The notes beneath the pieces are model-generated. The model made no database searches and was not told where the DNA came from. It saw only the letters and a program-made list of their open reading frames with translations. Positions 1 through 6,819 of a DNA stretch of 11,058 bases are shown here, in pieces. Position 1 is the first letter of the stretch, and each line of letters begins with the position of its first letter. The DNA lies in the NCBI GenBank assembly GCA_005885015.1, contig VAYG01000092.1, positions 4,003 through 15,060 on the forward strand. The letters run 5' to 3'. Position numbers and translations under genes: made by a program. Source of the DNA: Actinomycetota bacterium (GTDB lineage Bacteria > Actinomycetota > UBA4738).

Positions 1-3
1 CGC

Positions 4-813
4 TCAGCCACGACGCCCCGCCAGCTCGGCCGCGTCGGCCACCGCCTGATCGACGGCCGCGTCCGGAAGGTGGTGGACCATCCCGGCTGCGCGCGAGGCC
101 AGCAGGAAGAACTCGGCGTTGCCGGCGGGGCCGAGCAATGGCGAGGCCATCGTCGCTCCCGCCTCCAGACCCTGGTCCCGGCATGCCTCGATGGCCGAGC
201 GGAGCACGCGGCTCCACGTCCGCTCGTCTCGCACCACGCCGTCAGACACGTCTTCCCTCCCGGCTTCGAATTGCGGCTTCACGAGCAGGACGTACAGCGC
301 GTCCGGCGCCGCCACGCGCACCAGGGCCGGAAGCGCCACGCCCAGGGAGATGAACGACAGGTCCGCGGTGACCAGGTCTGGCTCGTACGGAAGGTCGCCG
401 GGTTGCAGCTCCCGGACGTTCGTCCGCTCGAGCACGGTCACCCGCGGGTCCTGGCGAAGGCGCCAGGCGAGCTGCCCGTAGCCCACGTCCACCGCGATCA
501 CGTGGCCGGCCCCTCTCGACAGCAGGCAGTCTGTGAAGCCCCCCGTGGACGCGCCGGCGTCGAGCGCCATCCGGCCGGAGACGTTCACGTCGAAACGGTC
601 CAGGGCCGCGTCGAGCTTGTCCCCTCCCCGCGAGGCGAACCGGCGGGCGGGCTGGGCCACGGCCACCGGCTCGTCGGGGAGGACCAGCATGCTGGGCTTG
701 ACGGCGGGGCGGCCCGACACCGTCACCCGCCCGGACCGGATCGCCAGGGCAGCCTCGGAACGGCTGGTGGCCATCCCCCTCGACACCATCTCGACGTCGA
801 GCCGGCGCCGCAC
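4..813 (-). CDS. tlyA: TlyA family rRNA (cytidine-2'-O)-methyltransferase
   Basis: TlyA transfers a methyl group from S-adenosylmethionine to the ribose 2'-OH of cytidines in 16S and 23S rRNA; in mycobacteria its loss gives capreomycin resistance. The 269-aa product has the usual family length. Residues 1-60 form the S4-like RNA-binding domain, beginning RRRLDVEMVSRGMATSR. A Rossmann methyltransferase follows, with the SAM loop LDAGASTGGFTD at 84-95. The expected K-D-K-E catalytic set is visible: K66 in SRGGDKL, D151 in TADLSFIS, K179 in VKPQFE and E234 in GPAGNAEFF. The linker just before SRGGDKL reads RRFA, where I recall RxWV in M. tuberculosis. The start is GTG at 813, one base after the stop of the upstream gene, with no clear Shine-Dalgarno, so translation is probably coupled. 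Function is confident by motif; the older name hemolysin A is misleading. Confidence 0.95.
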   Translation of the reverse strand: MRRRLDVEMVSRGMATSRSEAALAIRSGRVTVSGRPAVKPSMLVLPDEPVAVAQPARRFASRGGDKLDAALDRFDVNVSGRMALDAGASTGGFTDCLLSRGAGHVIAVDVGYGQLAWRLRQDPRVTVLERTNVRELQPGDLPYEPDLVTADLSFISLGVALPALVRVAAPDALYVLLVKPQFEAGREDVSDGVVRDERTWSRVLRSAIEACRDQGLEAGATMASPLLGPAGNAEFFLLASRAAGMVHHLPDAAVDQAVADAAELAGRRG

Positions 814-814
814 C

Positions 815-1204
815 TCAGGAGGAGCCGGTCCGGCTCTTCGTGGAGCGAGATTTCGTCGTCCTCACCTTCGCCCGGGACCCGCTCCCGCGGGCGCCACCCG
901 TCCGCCGTCCCTCCTGGCGCTCCTCGAGCCGTTCCACCCGCCGGCGAAGGCCGTCCAGGTCCGCCTTCGTGGCCACCCCCATCTCCCGGATCTGCCGTCC
1001 GACGATGTCCTTGACTTCGCGGAGAAGGCTGGCTCGGGCCTCGGCCGACCACTCCCGGAGCGTCCCCGCAACCAGCGACATCTGTTCGGCCATGGCCTGG
1101 GCCCTGGACACCAGGGCCGCGGCCAGGTCATCGGACCGACCCGGGGCCAGCGCCTCCGCACCGGCCCGCACGTACTTGCGCATGTCGTCGAGCATCGCGG
1201 GCAA
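815..1204 (-). CDS. Small coiled-coil protein upstream of tlyA
   Basis: A hypothetical protein of 129 aa from the TTG at 1204, or 126 aa from the ATG at 1195 (MLDDMRKYVRAG). A run of five G lies 5 nt before the TTG and 14 nt before the ATG, which slightly favours the TTG. Residues 1-100 are predicted helical by eye, with heptad-like stretches such as LRREVERLEERQ-type patterns near 85-98 (seen as LDGLRRRVERLEERQ), resembling phasin-like or membrane-fusogenic accessory coiled coils. The last 30 residues are a basic, Ser/Thr/Arg/Lys-rich tail (KVRTTKSRSTKSRTGSS), probably disordered and able to bind nucleic acid. It lies one base ahead of tlyA on the same strand and is surely cotranscribed with it. 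A small hypothetical gene (Rv1693) occupies this place before tlyA in M. tuberculosis, though I cannot show homology. Function unknown. Confidence 0.75.
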   Translation of the reverse strand: MPAMLDDMRKYVRAGAEALAPGRSDDLAAALVSRAQAMAEQMSLVAGTLREWSAEARASLLREVKDIVGRQIREMGVATKADLDGLRRRVERLEERQEGRRTGGARGSGSRAKVRTTKSRSTKSRTGSS

Positions 1205-1235
1205 GGATACCCCCGGACCACCGGAGGGCGGCGGG

Positions 1236-1241
1236 TATAAT
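1236..1241 (+). promoter_or_regulatory. Candidate -10 box for the SCP2-rhomboid pair
   Basis: A perfect TATAAT stands in the 91-base gap between two divergent genes, about 55 bases before the GTG start at 1296. The position where a -35 box would fall (about 1213-1218, CCGGAC) matches TTGACA poorly. Its reverse (ATTATA/TATACC) might also serve the divergent coiled-coil/tlyA unit. Inference from sequence only. Confidence 0.45.
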
Positions 1242-1295
1242 CCGCGCCGCCCGCCGATACCCTCGTGCCAGGCTCACCCAGTGGAACGGAGCATC

Positions 1296-1646
1296 GTGGC
1301 GACGAAGCGTGAGGTCGAGCGGAAGCTCCGCGAACTGATGAGCAGGCTCGAGGAGGCGGACGCCGGCGTTCGAGGCTCGCTGGCCGGCGCGCTTCCTGAC
1401 TCCAGGGTCATCCAGGTGATCGTCCCCGACCTCGGCCTCTCCTACTGGACCGAGCTGGCCGGGGGAACAATGGACTCCCTGCACCGAGGGGAACCGCGCG
1501 ATGCCGAGATCCGGGTCCACGTCGACAGCGACGATCTGATCGAGCTGGTCGACCGGCGGCGCTCGCTCTTCTCCTCCTATCTCTCCGGGAAGGTGAAGAT
1601 CGAGGCCAGCCTGGGCGACCTGCTCCGGCTTCGGAAGCTGGCGTGA
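1296..1646 (+). CDS. SCP2 sterol-carrier-like domain protein
   Basis: A 116-aa single-domain protein resembling the SCP2 (sterol carrier protein 2) fold, which binds lipids or other hydrophobic ligands in a cavity; the true ligand is unknown. The family-like pattern is a short helical N-terminus (TKREVERKLRELMSRL), a beta segment around RVIQVIVPDLGLSYWTEL (37-54), then EIRVHVDSDDLIELV (71-85) and the closing SGKVKIEASLGDLLRL (97-111), which matches the usual G-x-[IV]-x-[IV]-x-G-D-L end of SCP2 domains. The start chosen is GTG at 1296 because GGAG at 1288-1291 lies 4 bases before it; an upstream in-frame GTG at 1281 would add five residues. A rhomboid protease gene begins 27 bases after the stop on the same strand, so the two are probably one operon. 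Family assignment is moderately sure; the function is not. Confidence 0.72.
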   Translation: MATKREVERKLRELMSRLEEADAGVRGSLAGALPDSRVIQVIVPDLGLSYWTELAGGTMDSLHRGEPRDAEIRVHVDSDDLIELVDRRRSLFSSYLSGKVKIEASLGDLLRLRKLA

Positions 1647-1672
1647 GCGGCTCGGCGGAGAGAGACTGAGCC

Positions 1673-2551
1673 GTGATCCCGATCAGGGACGACAATCCCA
1701 CCAGGCGCTTCCCCATCGTCACGCTCGCCATCATCGCCCTGAACGTCCTGGCGTTCGTGCTGTGGGAGCCGACCTTCAGCACTCAGGAGAAGCAGCAGGA
1801 ATTCTTCTTCTGCCACGCCGAGATCCCGTGGGAGATCTCGCATCAGGCGAACCTCGGACAGGGTGGGGCCGAGGCCCGCCGGGCGATCGAGGATCAGCTG
1901 AACGCCACATCCTCGGAGGCCGAACAGTTCCAGGCGGGATTCCGGCGAACGTGCGGCAACAAGTCCTGGTGGGAAGCGATCTTCGTGTCCATGTTCCTGC
2001 ACGGCGGCTGGCTGCACATCGGCGGGAACATGCTGTTCCTCTGGGTGTTCGGTAACAACGTCGAGGACAAGTTGGGGCCGTTCTTCTATTTCGCGTTCTA
2101 CATCGTCGCCGGGATCGTGGCGACCATCACCCAGATGGTCATCAGCCTCGACTCCGTCATTCCGAACCTCGGGGCCTCCGGCGCCATCGCGGGGGTGCTG
2201 GGCGCGTACCTCCTGATGTTCCCCCGGCGTCGCGTCCTGACCCTGGTCATCTTCTTCTTCATCACGTTCGTGTACCTTCCGGCCTTCGTGGTGCTCGGCG
2301 CGTGGTTCGTGCTCCAGCTCTTCAGCGGCGTGGGCGAGCTCGGTTCCCGGGTGAACACGGGTGGTGGGGTGGCCTTCTTCGCCCACATCGGAGGGTTCGT
2401 GTTCGGCGCGGTGATGGCCCTGCTGTTCTTCCCCAAGGAGCGGTTCGGGGCCGCGCCTCCTCCTCGCCGCCCGGACGTGCCGGGGGGATGGGCGTGGCGG
2501 CAGCGACGGCCGCCCTATCCGGGGGCCCACGGCGGAGACTGGCCCGCCTAG
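1673..2551 (+). CDS. Rhomboid family intramembrane serine protease
   Basis: Rhomboids cut transmembrane helices of other membrane proteins inside the lipid bilayer. This 292-aa protein shows the full signature: a first membrane helix (14-31), a large soluble loop (about 35-100), HGGWLHIGGNMLF with the conserved His115 and Asn119, the catalytic serine in GASGAIAGVLGAY (Ser169), and the catalytic His238 in FFAHIGGFVFG. Several hydrophobic helices between 103 and 253 fit the six-helix core. The C-terminus (255-292) is Pro/Arg/Gly-rich and cytoplasmic-like. The loop between helix 1 and helix 2 holds Cys47 and Cys94, which could form a disulfide if exported. The start is GTG at 1673, with GGAGAGAG ending 8 bases upstream. 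Its TAG stop overlaps the stop of the convergent HAD gene. Substrate unknown. Confidence 0.93.
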   Translation: MIPIRDDNPTRRFPIVTLAIIALNVLAFVLWEPTFSTQEKQQEFFFCHAEIPWEISHQANLGQGGAEARRAIEDQLNATSSEAEQFQAGFRRTCGNKSWWEAIFVSMFLHGGWLHIGGNMLFLWVFGNNVEDKLGPFFYFAFYIVAGIVATITQMVISLDSVIPNLGASGAIAGVLGAYLLMFPRRRVLTLVIFFFITFVYLPAFVVLGAWFVLQLFSGVGELGSRVNTGGGVAFFAHIGGFVFGAVMALLFFPKERFGAAPPPRRPDVPGGWAWRQRRPPYPGAHGGDWPA

Positions 2552-3774
2552 CCCAGCGAGATGGCCATGGCCACGGCCGAGGCGCATTCCTCGGCCTGGG
2601 GGCCCATCCGCACGGACTCCGGCAGCCGATCGCGATCGATGGGCTCGAACCCCAGCCGTCGGAAGAACGCCTCGGCGGTCTCGGTGAACAGGTACACGCG
2701 GGTGATGCCGCGTTCCCGGCCGCGCTGGATCGCCGCGGCCACGGCGAGGACTCCCAACCCCGCGCCCCGCAGCTCCTGCCGCACCGCCACCGCCCTGAGG
2801 AGGCCGTCTCCATCGACGTCCTGGAGGGTGGCGGTGGCTTCGACGTCGCCGTCGGGCCCGGTCGACACGACGGTCTGTGTCCGGCCCCCGGCGCCGGGGA
2901 TCGGCCCAAGCCCGGACGACTCAAGCAACCGCTGCACGGCAGCGGCGTCTCCTTCGCCGGCCGGACGAAAGCGGGCCGGCCGTCGATCCTCCAGGAGCGC
3001 GGTGAGGTCCGGGGCCACGTACGTGGGGAGCACGTCGGCGGTGAGCAGGTCTGGCCGGTCGGCCGCCCCGGAGAGGACGAGCAGGGAGTCCCAGCCCATC
3101 GCCGAAGCTCCGGCGATGTCCGTCTCGATCCTGTCTCCCACGACCAGCGGATGGGCGGCACCGACGGCTTCGGCCGCGGCCTCGAACAGGGGGCGGGCCG
3201 GCTTCCCCACGATCGTGGGGCTCGCCCCTGTGGTGGTGATGACCGCGGCGAGGAGCGCACCCGCCCCCGGCCACAGGCCGTCCGGGGCGGGATAGGCCGC
3301 GTCGTCGTTGGTGGCGATCAGCCTGGCTCCCCGCTGGACCAGGAGCGACGCCGTCCGCAGTTTCGCGTAGTCCGCCGACCGATCCCATCCCACCACCACC
3401 AGGTCGCTCCGCTCCGGCTCACCGTCCAGCAGCTCGACCCCGGCCTGGCTGAGTGCCTCCCGGACACCGCGTTCACCGATCACGAACGCCGTCTGGCCTG
3501 GCCTTCCCCCCCGGCGAAGCATCGCCGCCGTCGCCAAGGCGGAGGTCAGGACCTCCTCAGGCTCCGCTTCGATCCCGAGCCCCAGCAGCTTCTCCGCCAC
3601 CTGCTCGGGCATCCTGGCGGAGTTGTTGGTGAGAAAAACGATGCGGACGTGTCGCTCGCGGAGGTCCCGGACCACCCGGGGAGCCGCGGGCACGGCCCGG
3701 TCTCCCCGATAGAGGACGCCGTCGAGGTCGAGGAAGAGGGCGTCGTACCGCTGGGCCAGGATCGTCCCGCTCAT
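2548..3774 (-). CDS. HAD-IIA phosphatase fused to a C-terminal GNAT domain
   Basis: A 408-aa two-domain protein. Residues 1-265 are a HAD-superfamily class IIA phosphatase: DLDGV with nucleophile Asp16 and general acid Asp18, motif II FLTNNS (47-52), the lysine Lys191 in VGKPARP, and the Mg-binding loop VVGDRIETDIAGA (Asp214, Asp219). Residues about 267-408 form a GNAT acyltransferase-like domain with the acetyl-CoA loop RQELRGAGLG (332-341). Its C-terminus, ETAEAFFRRLGFEPIDRDRL and then CASAVAM, resembles ArsN2-type GNATs. From memory, M. tuberculosis Rv1692, a glycerol-3-phosphate phosphatase near tlyA, has the same architecture, so recycling of glycerophospholipid heads is the best guess. 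The start is ATG at 3774; a TTG at 3780 would add two residues; neither has a good Shine-Dalgarno. The gene lies 31 bases after the TPR gene on the same strand. Whether the GNAT part is active is not known. Confidence 0.9.
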   Translation of the reverse strand: MSGTILAQRYDALFLDLDGVLYRGDRAVPAAPRVVRDLRERHVRIVFLTNNSARMPEQVAEKLLGLGIEAEPEEVLTSALATAAMLRRGGRPGQTAFVIGERGVREALSQAGVELLDGEPERSDLVVVGWDRSADYAKLRTASLLVQRGARLIATNDDAAYPAPDGLWPGAGALLAAVITTTGASPTIVGKPARPLFEAAAEAVGAAHPLVVGDRIETDIAGASAMGWDSLLVLSGAADRPDLLTADVLPTYVAPDLTALLEDRRPARFRPAGEGDAAAVQRLLESSGLGPIPGAGGRTQTVVSTGPDGDVEATATLQDVDGDGLLRAVAVRQELRGAGLGVLAVAAAIQRGRERGITRVYLFTETAEAFFRRLGFEPIDRDRLPESVRMGPQAEECASAVAMAISLG

Positions 3775-3805
3775 GCGCAAGGATCGGCCCTGAGGAACGG
3801 CAGGA

Positions 3806-4213
3806 TCAACCGGCGATCCGGTCCAGGGCGTCCCGATAGGCCTCCACGCCCGGCCGCATGGCGATGGCCAGCTTCAGATGGGCGATGGCCCGGGTCCGCT
3901 GCCCGGTTCTGGCGCACGAGAGGGCCAGGCCGAAGTGGGCGTAGTCGTTGACCGGATCGATCTGGACCGCCTTGGCGAACTCGCGCCTGGCCCGCGCCGT
4001 CCGGCCCGAGAGGTACAGGGCCCGGCCCAGCGTCTCCCGGATCGAGCCCTTCTCCGGCTCCAGCAACTTGGCCTCGCCGAGCAGCATGGCGGCCTGGTGA
4101 GGGTGTCCGCCTCGAAGGAACTCCCGAGCCCGCTCGAGCAGGTCGTAGGCTCGGGTCGCCGGCTGGTCCTCCGAGTCGCCCGCTGTTGGTCCGTGTCGCC
4201 CGTTCACGCCCAT
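3806..4213 (-). CDS. Small TPR protein
   Basis: A 135-aa protein made almost wholly of tetratricopeptide repeats, helix pairs that mediate protein-protein contacts. Three repeats can be read: about 22-55 (YDLLERAREFLRGGHPHQAA), 56-89 (GSIRETLGRALYLSGRTARA) and 90-123 (NDYAHFGLALSCARTGQRTR). The first 20 residues are polar and probably unstructured. The start is ATG at 4213, directly preceded by an in-frame GTG at 4216; there is no convincing ribosome-binding site, and the gap to the divergent DUF1015 gene is only 24 bases, so the mRNA may be leaderless. The HAD-GNAT phosphatase follows 31 bases downstream, which suggests cotranscription. The segment EAKLLEPEKGSIRETLGRAL resembles EAKALAPRSGAVREVLGIAL in the other TPR protein of this window. 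Confidence 0.85.
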   Translation of the reverse strand: MGVNGRHGPTAGDSEDQPATRAYDLLERAREFLRGGHPHQAAMLLGEAKLLEPEKGSIRETLGRALYLSGRTARARREFAKAVQIDPVNDYAHFGLALSCARTGQRTRAIAHLKLAIAMRPGVEAYRDALDRIAG

Positions 4214-4237
4214 CACCCGATGTCTCTATAAAGAGCC
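4214..4237. promoter_or_regulatory. Compact divergent promoter candidate
   Basis: Only 24 bases separate the divergent ATG codons at 4213 and 4238. They hold the one AT-rich patch here, TATAAA at 4227-4232, whose other strand reads TATAGA. A -10 box there would start plus-strand RNA about at the ATG of the DUF1015 gene, and minus-strand RNA a few bases before the TPR start. Leaderless or near-leaderless transcription in both directions is therefore inferred. The CTCT/AGAG arms at 4224-4235 are too short to call an operator. Confidence 0.35.
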
Positions 4238-5393
4238 ATGCCCGAAGCCCGCCCGTTCATCGGCCTGATGTACGACCCCGCTGTGGCCGGCAGCCTCGAC
4301 GCCCTGACCACACCACCCTACGACGTCATCTCTGCCGAAGACCAGGAGCGCTTCCATGGAGAGAGTCCCTACAACGTGATCCGGCTCATCCTCGGCCGGG
4401 ACGACGCGGACCTGGGCGATTCGGGCCAGAAGTATACGAGGGCCGCATCTCACCTCAGCGAATGGCGCGACCGGGGTGTGCTCCGGCCCACGCAGAGCCC
4501 CACTGTCTACCCTTACCAGCTCGACTTCCGACTGGGAGGAGCGGAGCGCCGGGTCCGCGGCGTCCTGGTGGAGATCGAGCTGGAACCTCTGGGCGGCTCC
4601 GTCGTTCCCCACGAGCGAACGCTGGCCGGGCCGATCGAGGACAGGCTCCATTTGCTCCGGGCGGTGCAGGCGAATCTCTCGCCCGTCTACGCGGTCCTGG
4701 TCCGGCCTTCTTCCGACGCCTTGGGCGCTTTCCTCGACGAACAGACCGCGATCGGGCACGACCCACCGAGTGTGGGTCGCGGCCACGGGATGGGACGAAG
4801 CCCTCCAGGAGATCCGCAACAGCCGGCTCATGATCGCCGACGGGCATCACCGCTACACGGTCGCCTTGGCCCACCGGGACGAGATGCGAGCTCGCCACGG
4901 TGCCGGGCCATGGGACGCCATGATGACGATGGTGGTGGACGCCCGAGCGGAGAACCCGCCGGTGCTTCCGATCCACCGCGTGGTCATGGGTGGAGCCCTC
5001 CCCGAGGCACCGAGGGGCGACCCGGTCCGCGACCTGGCCGAGGTCCTGGCCACGGTGAGCGACGACGACCTGACCCTTGGTGTGGTGGCTATCGAGGACG
5101 GCAGGCTGATCCATCGGATCGCCTCGCTGCCGGGGGTCCCGCCGGTGGTCTGCGCCTTGCACGAGCAGATCCTCGATCGAGCGCCCAACATCGCGCTCCG
5201 GTTCGAGCCCGATGCCGCCAGGGCCGAGCAGGCCGTCGGCTCGGGGGTCGCCTCGGCCGCTTACGTACTTCCGCCGACTCAGGTGGATAGGGTCTGGAAC
5301 CTGGTGTCCGAGGGGAAGCTGCTACCGCAGAAGTCCACGTACTTCTGGCCGAAGCCCCGGACCGGTCTGGTCATTCGACCGTTCTGGCCCTGA
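4238..5393 (+). pseudogene. DUF1015 family protein gene, interrupted by a frameshift
   Basis: The two halves of one DUF1015 protein lie in different frames. From ATG 4238 the first frame gives the N-terminal half, with TTPPYDVISAEDQERFH (about 24-40), SPYNVIRL and HLLRAVQANLSPVYAV. After about 4751-4766 homology continues in the +1 frame with HRVWVAATGWDEAL, the family hallmark ADGHHRY, and the C-terminal KSTYFWPKPRTGLV, ending at TGA 5393. A single extra base, or two missing bases, within GATCGGGCACGACCC explains it. Joined, the product would be about 384 aa, somewhat short for the family; a few codons of a variable loop may also be gone. DUF1015 proteins are widespread and of unknown function. 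A sequencing or assembly error is as likely as a true mutation, because both halves look well kept on each side of the break. Confidence 0.85.
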
Positions 5394-5413
5394 GCCCTCT
5401 ATTCGGTTCGTGG

Positions 5414-5728
5414 TTACTCCGAGCTCGGCTCCTCCAGCTTCTTCACCTCCGTCGCCACGACTTCAGTGACGGACCGGCCGCCCCCTCCGTCCCGGAAGAA
5501 CCGGCGGACCAGGTGGCCACGGACCAGGACCGCGTCGCCCTTGGTCAGGCGCTCGCACCCTTTGCGGGCCAGCTTGTCCCACGCGGAGACCGGGAGGGGG
5601 AGGACCCGCTTACCGGGGTCCGGGACGTGCAGGCGGAACCTGGTCACCTGGTCGCCCGAAGGCATCGATTTGACCTCGGGCACATCGGACAATCGTCCGG
5701 CCAGGACGACGACGTTCACCGTGACCAT
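5414..5728 (-). CDS. Small single-stranded DNA-binding protein (SSB/OB fold)
   Basis: A 104-aa protein with the SSB OB-fold pattern: an N-terminal VTVNVVVLAGRLSDVPEV, then GDQVTRFRLHVPDP, a middle strand LPLPVSAWDKLARK that matches the usual W-x-[KR]-x-A-E region of SSB, and KGDAVLVRGHLVRRFF like the family K-G-[DS]-x-[VL]-x-V-x-G segment. It would coat single-stranded DNA in repair, recombination or replication. It lacks the long glycine-rich linker and acidic tip of the main replicative SSB, so it is probably a paralogue rather than the housekeeping protein. The start at 5728 is firm: AGGAGG (5734-5739 on this strand's complement) lies 5 bases before the ATG. It converges with the DUF1015 gene, 20 bases apart, with no terminator hairpin visible between them. 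Confidence 0.85.
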   Translation of the reverse strand: MVTVNVVVLAGRLSDVPEVKSMPSGDQVTRFRLHVPDPGKRVLPLPVSAWDKLARKGCERLTKGDAVLVRGHLVRRFFRDGGGGRSVTEVVATEVKKLEEPSSE

Positions 5729-5749
5729 CGGTTCCTCCTTTCGTCCGGA

Positions 5750-5755
5750 ACGCTA
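5750..5755 (-). promoter_or_regulatory. Candidate -10 box for the SSB gene
   Basis: On the minus strand this reads TAGCGT (TANNNT), which would start RNA near 5743 and leave a 15-base leader holding the AGGAGG ribosome site. No good -35 box is seen. Pattern match only. Confidence 0.3.
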
Positions 5756-5832
5756 GCCCATGCCACCGACACGACTCAGGGAGCCGCCCCCTGGGCCCTC
5801 GATCGGAGGCCAAGCTGACCGGTCCGCCTCGA

Positions 5833-5838
5833 TACACT
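5833..5838 (+). promoter_or_regulatory. Candidate -10 box for the MBL-fold gene
   Basis: TACACT (TANNNT) ends 8 bases before the ATG at 5847, which would make the transcript almost leaderless. There is no clear Shine-Dalgarno before that ATG, in line with this. No -35 box at normal spacing. Pattern match only. Confidence 0.3.
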
Positions 5839-5846
5839 GCCGTGGG

Positions 5847-6818
5847 ATGGCGGACGTGTACGAGGCGGCTCCCGGCATCAGCGGCATCGACACGCGGATG
5901 GCCGGGAAGACCAGCATCACCTCCGCCTACCTCCTTCACGGGGACGAACCAGCTCTTGTCGAGACGGGGCCGACGACCTCGGTGGATGCGGTGACCGCAG
6001 GCCTAGAGGCCATCGGCCTCGGCCCGGAAGACCTGGCCCACATCGTGCTCACGCACATCCATCTCGATCACGCGGGAGGAGTCGGAACTCTCTCTCGAGG
6101 CTTTCCGAGAGCCTCGATCTGGGTGCACGAACGGGGTGCCCCCCACCTGGCCGACCCCACCAAGCTCGTCGCCAGCGCCAGACGCGTTTACGGGAAGGAA
6201 CGGCTGAGCAGGCTGTTCGGGCCGGTCGATCCCGTGGAGGCCGACCGCATCCATCCCCTGACGGACGGTGAGGTGATCGCGCTGGGCGAGCGGACGCTGG
6301 ACGTGCTCTACACGCCCGGCCACGCCTCCCACCACGTCGCTCTGGCCGACTCGATGTCCGGGGCCGTCTTCACCGGGGACGCGCTGGGGATCCACCTCCC
6401 CGACGATCGGGTGCTCCGTCCCGCCACCCCGCCCCCGGACATCGACGTGGAGGCCGGGGTGTCAAGCATCGAACGGATCCGCGAGCGCACCCGATCCGTC
6501 CTGCTGTTCAGCCATTTCGGGCCGGTGTCGGAGGTCGACGAACTCTGTTCGATCGCCGCCAAGCGGCTTCGGGAGTGGGCCGACATCGTTCGTGACGCCC
6601 TCCGGGAGACCGATGACCTGGACCGCGTTGCCGACCTGCTCGAACGACGGACCGCTTCCGAGTTCGGGGCCGTCCGGTCCGCCGACCCGTCACGGTACGA
6701 CGTCCTCTCGGACATGCGCATGAACGCCGCGGGCCTTATGCGCTACTGGCAGAAGCGAGCCGCGGCGGGCGAGAAGGACGCAGCCGAAAGCGCAGAAGAA
6801 GGCCTAGGAGGCGGCTAG
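5847..6818 (+). CDS. Metallo-beta-lactamase-fold hydrolase
   Basis: A 323-aa MBL-fold metal-dependent hydrolase of the glyoxalase II-like kind. The two-metal site can be read in full: HIHLDHAGG at 70-78 (His70, His72, Asp74, His75), His159 in PGHASHH, Asp178 in FTGDALG, and His223 in LFSHFGP. The N-terminal strand ISGIDTRMAG...SAYLLHGDEPALVETG is the family's usual opening. After about 230 there is a helical C-terminal extension (SIAAKRLREWADIVRDALRE and so on) to MRYWQKRAAAGEKD, as in a group of uncharacterised bacterial MBL proteins. The substrate cannot be told. The start at ATG 5847 is preferred because homology-like sequence begins there (MADVYEAAPGISGID); the open frame extends further upstream only as low-complexity sequence. 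It converges with a TPR gene, with a single base between the stops. Confidence 0.9.
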   Translation: MADVYEAAPGISGIDTRMAGKTSITSAYLLHGDEPALVETGPTTSVDAVTAGLEAIGLGPEDLAHIVLTHIHLDHAGGVGTLSRGFPRASIWVHERGAPHLADPTKLVASARRVYGKERLSRLFGPVDPVEADRIHPLTDGEVIALGERTLDVLYTPGHASHHVALADSMSGAVFTGDALGIHLPDDRVLRPATPPPDIDVEAGVSSIERIRERTRSVLLFSHFGPVSEVDELCSIAAKRLREWADIVRDALRETDDLDRVADLLERRTASEFGAVRSADPSRYDVLSDMRMNAAGLMRYWQKRAAAGEKDAAESAEEGLGGG

Positions 6819-6819
6819 G

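Noticed and set aside
70..1014. Plus-strand open frame opposite tlyA
   Set aside because: The minus strand has the complete TlyA motif set; the plus translation has no recognisable fold and is His/Arg/Pro-rich.
2302..3951. Long plus-strand open frame (549 codons) across the phosphatase gene
   Set aside because: It is antisense to a gene with clear HAD and GNAT motifs, has Arg/Gly/Pro-rich composition typical of GC-rich shadow frames, and shows no domain.
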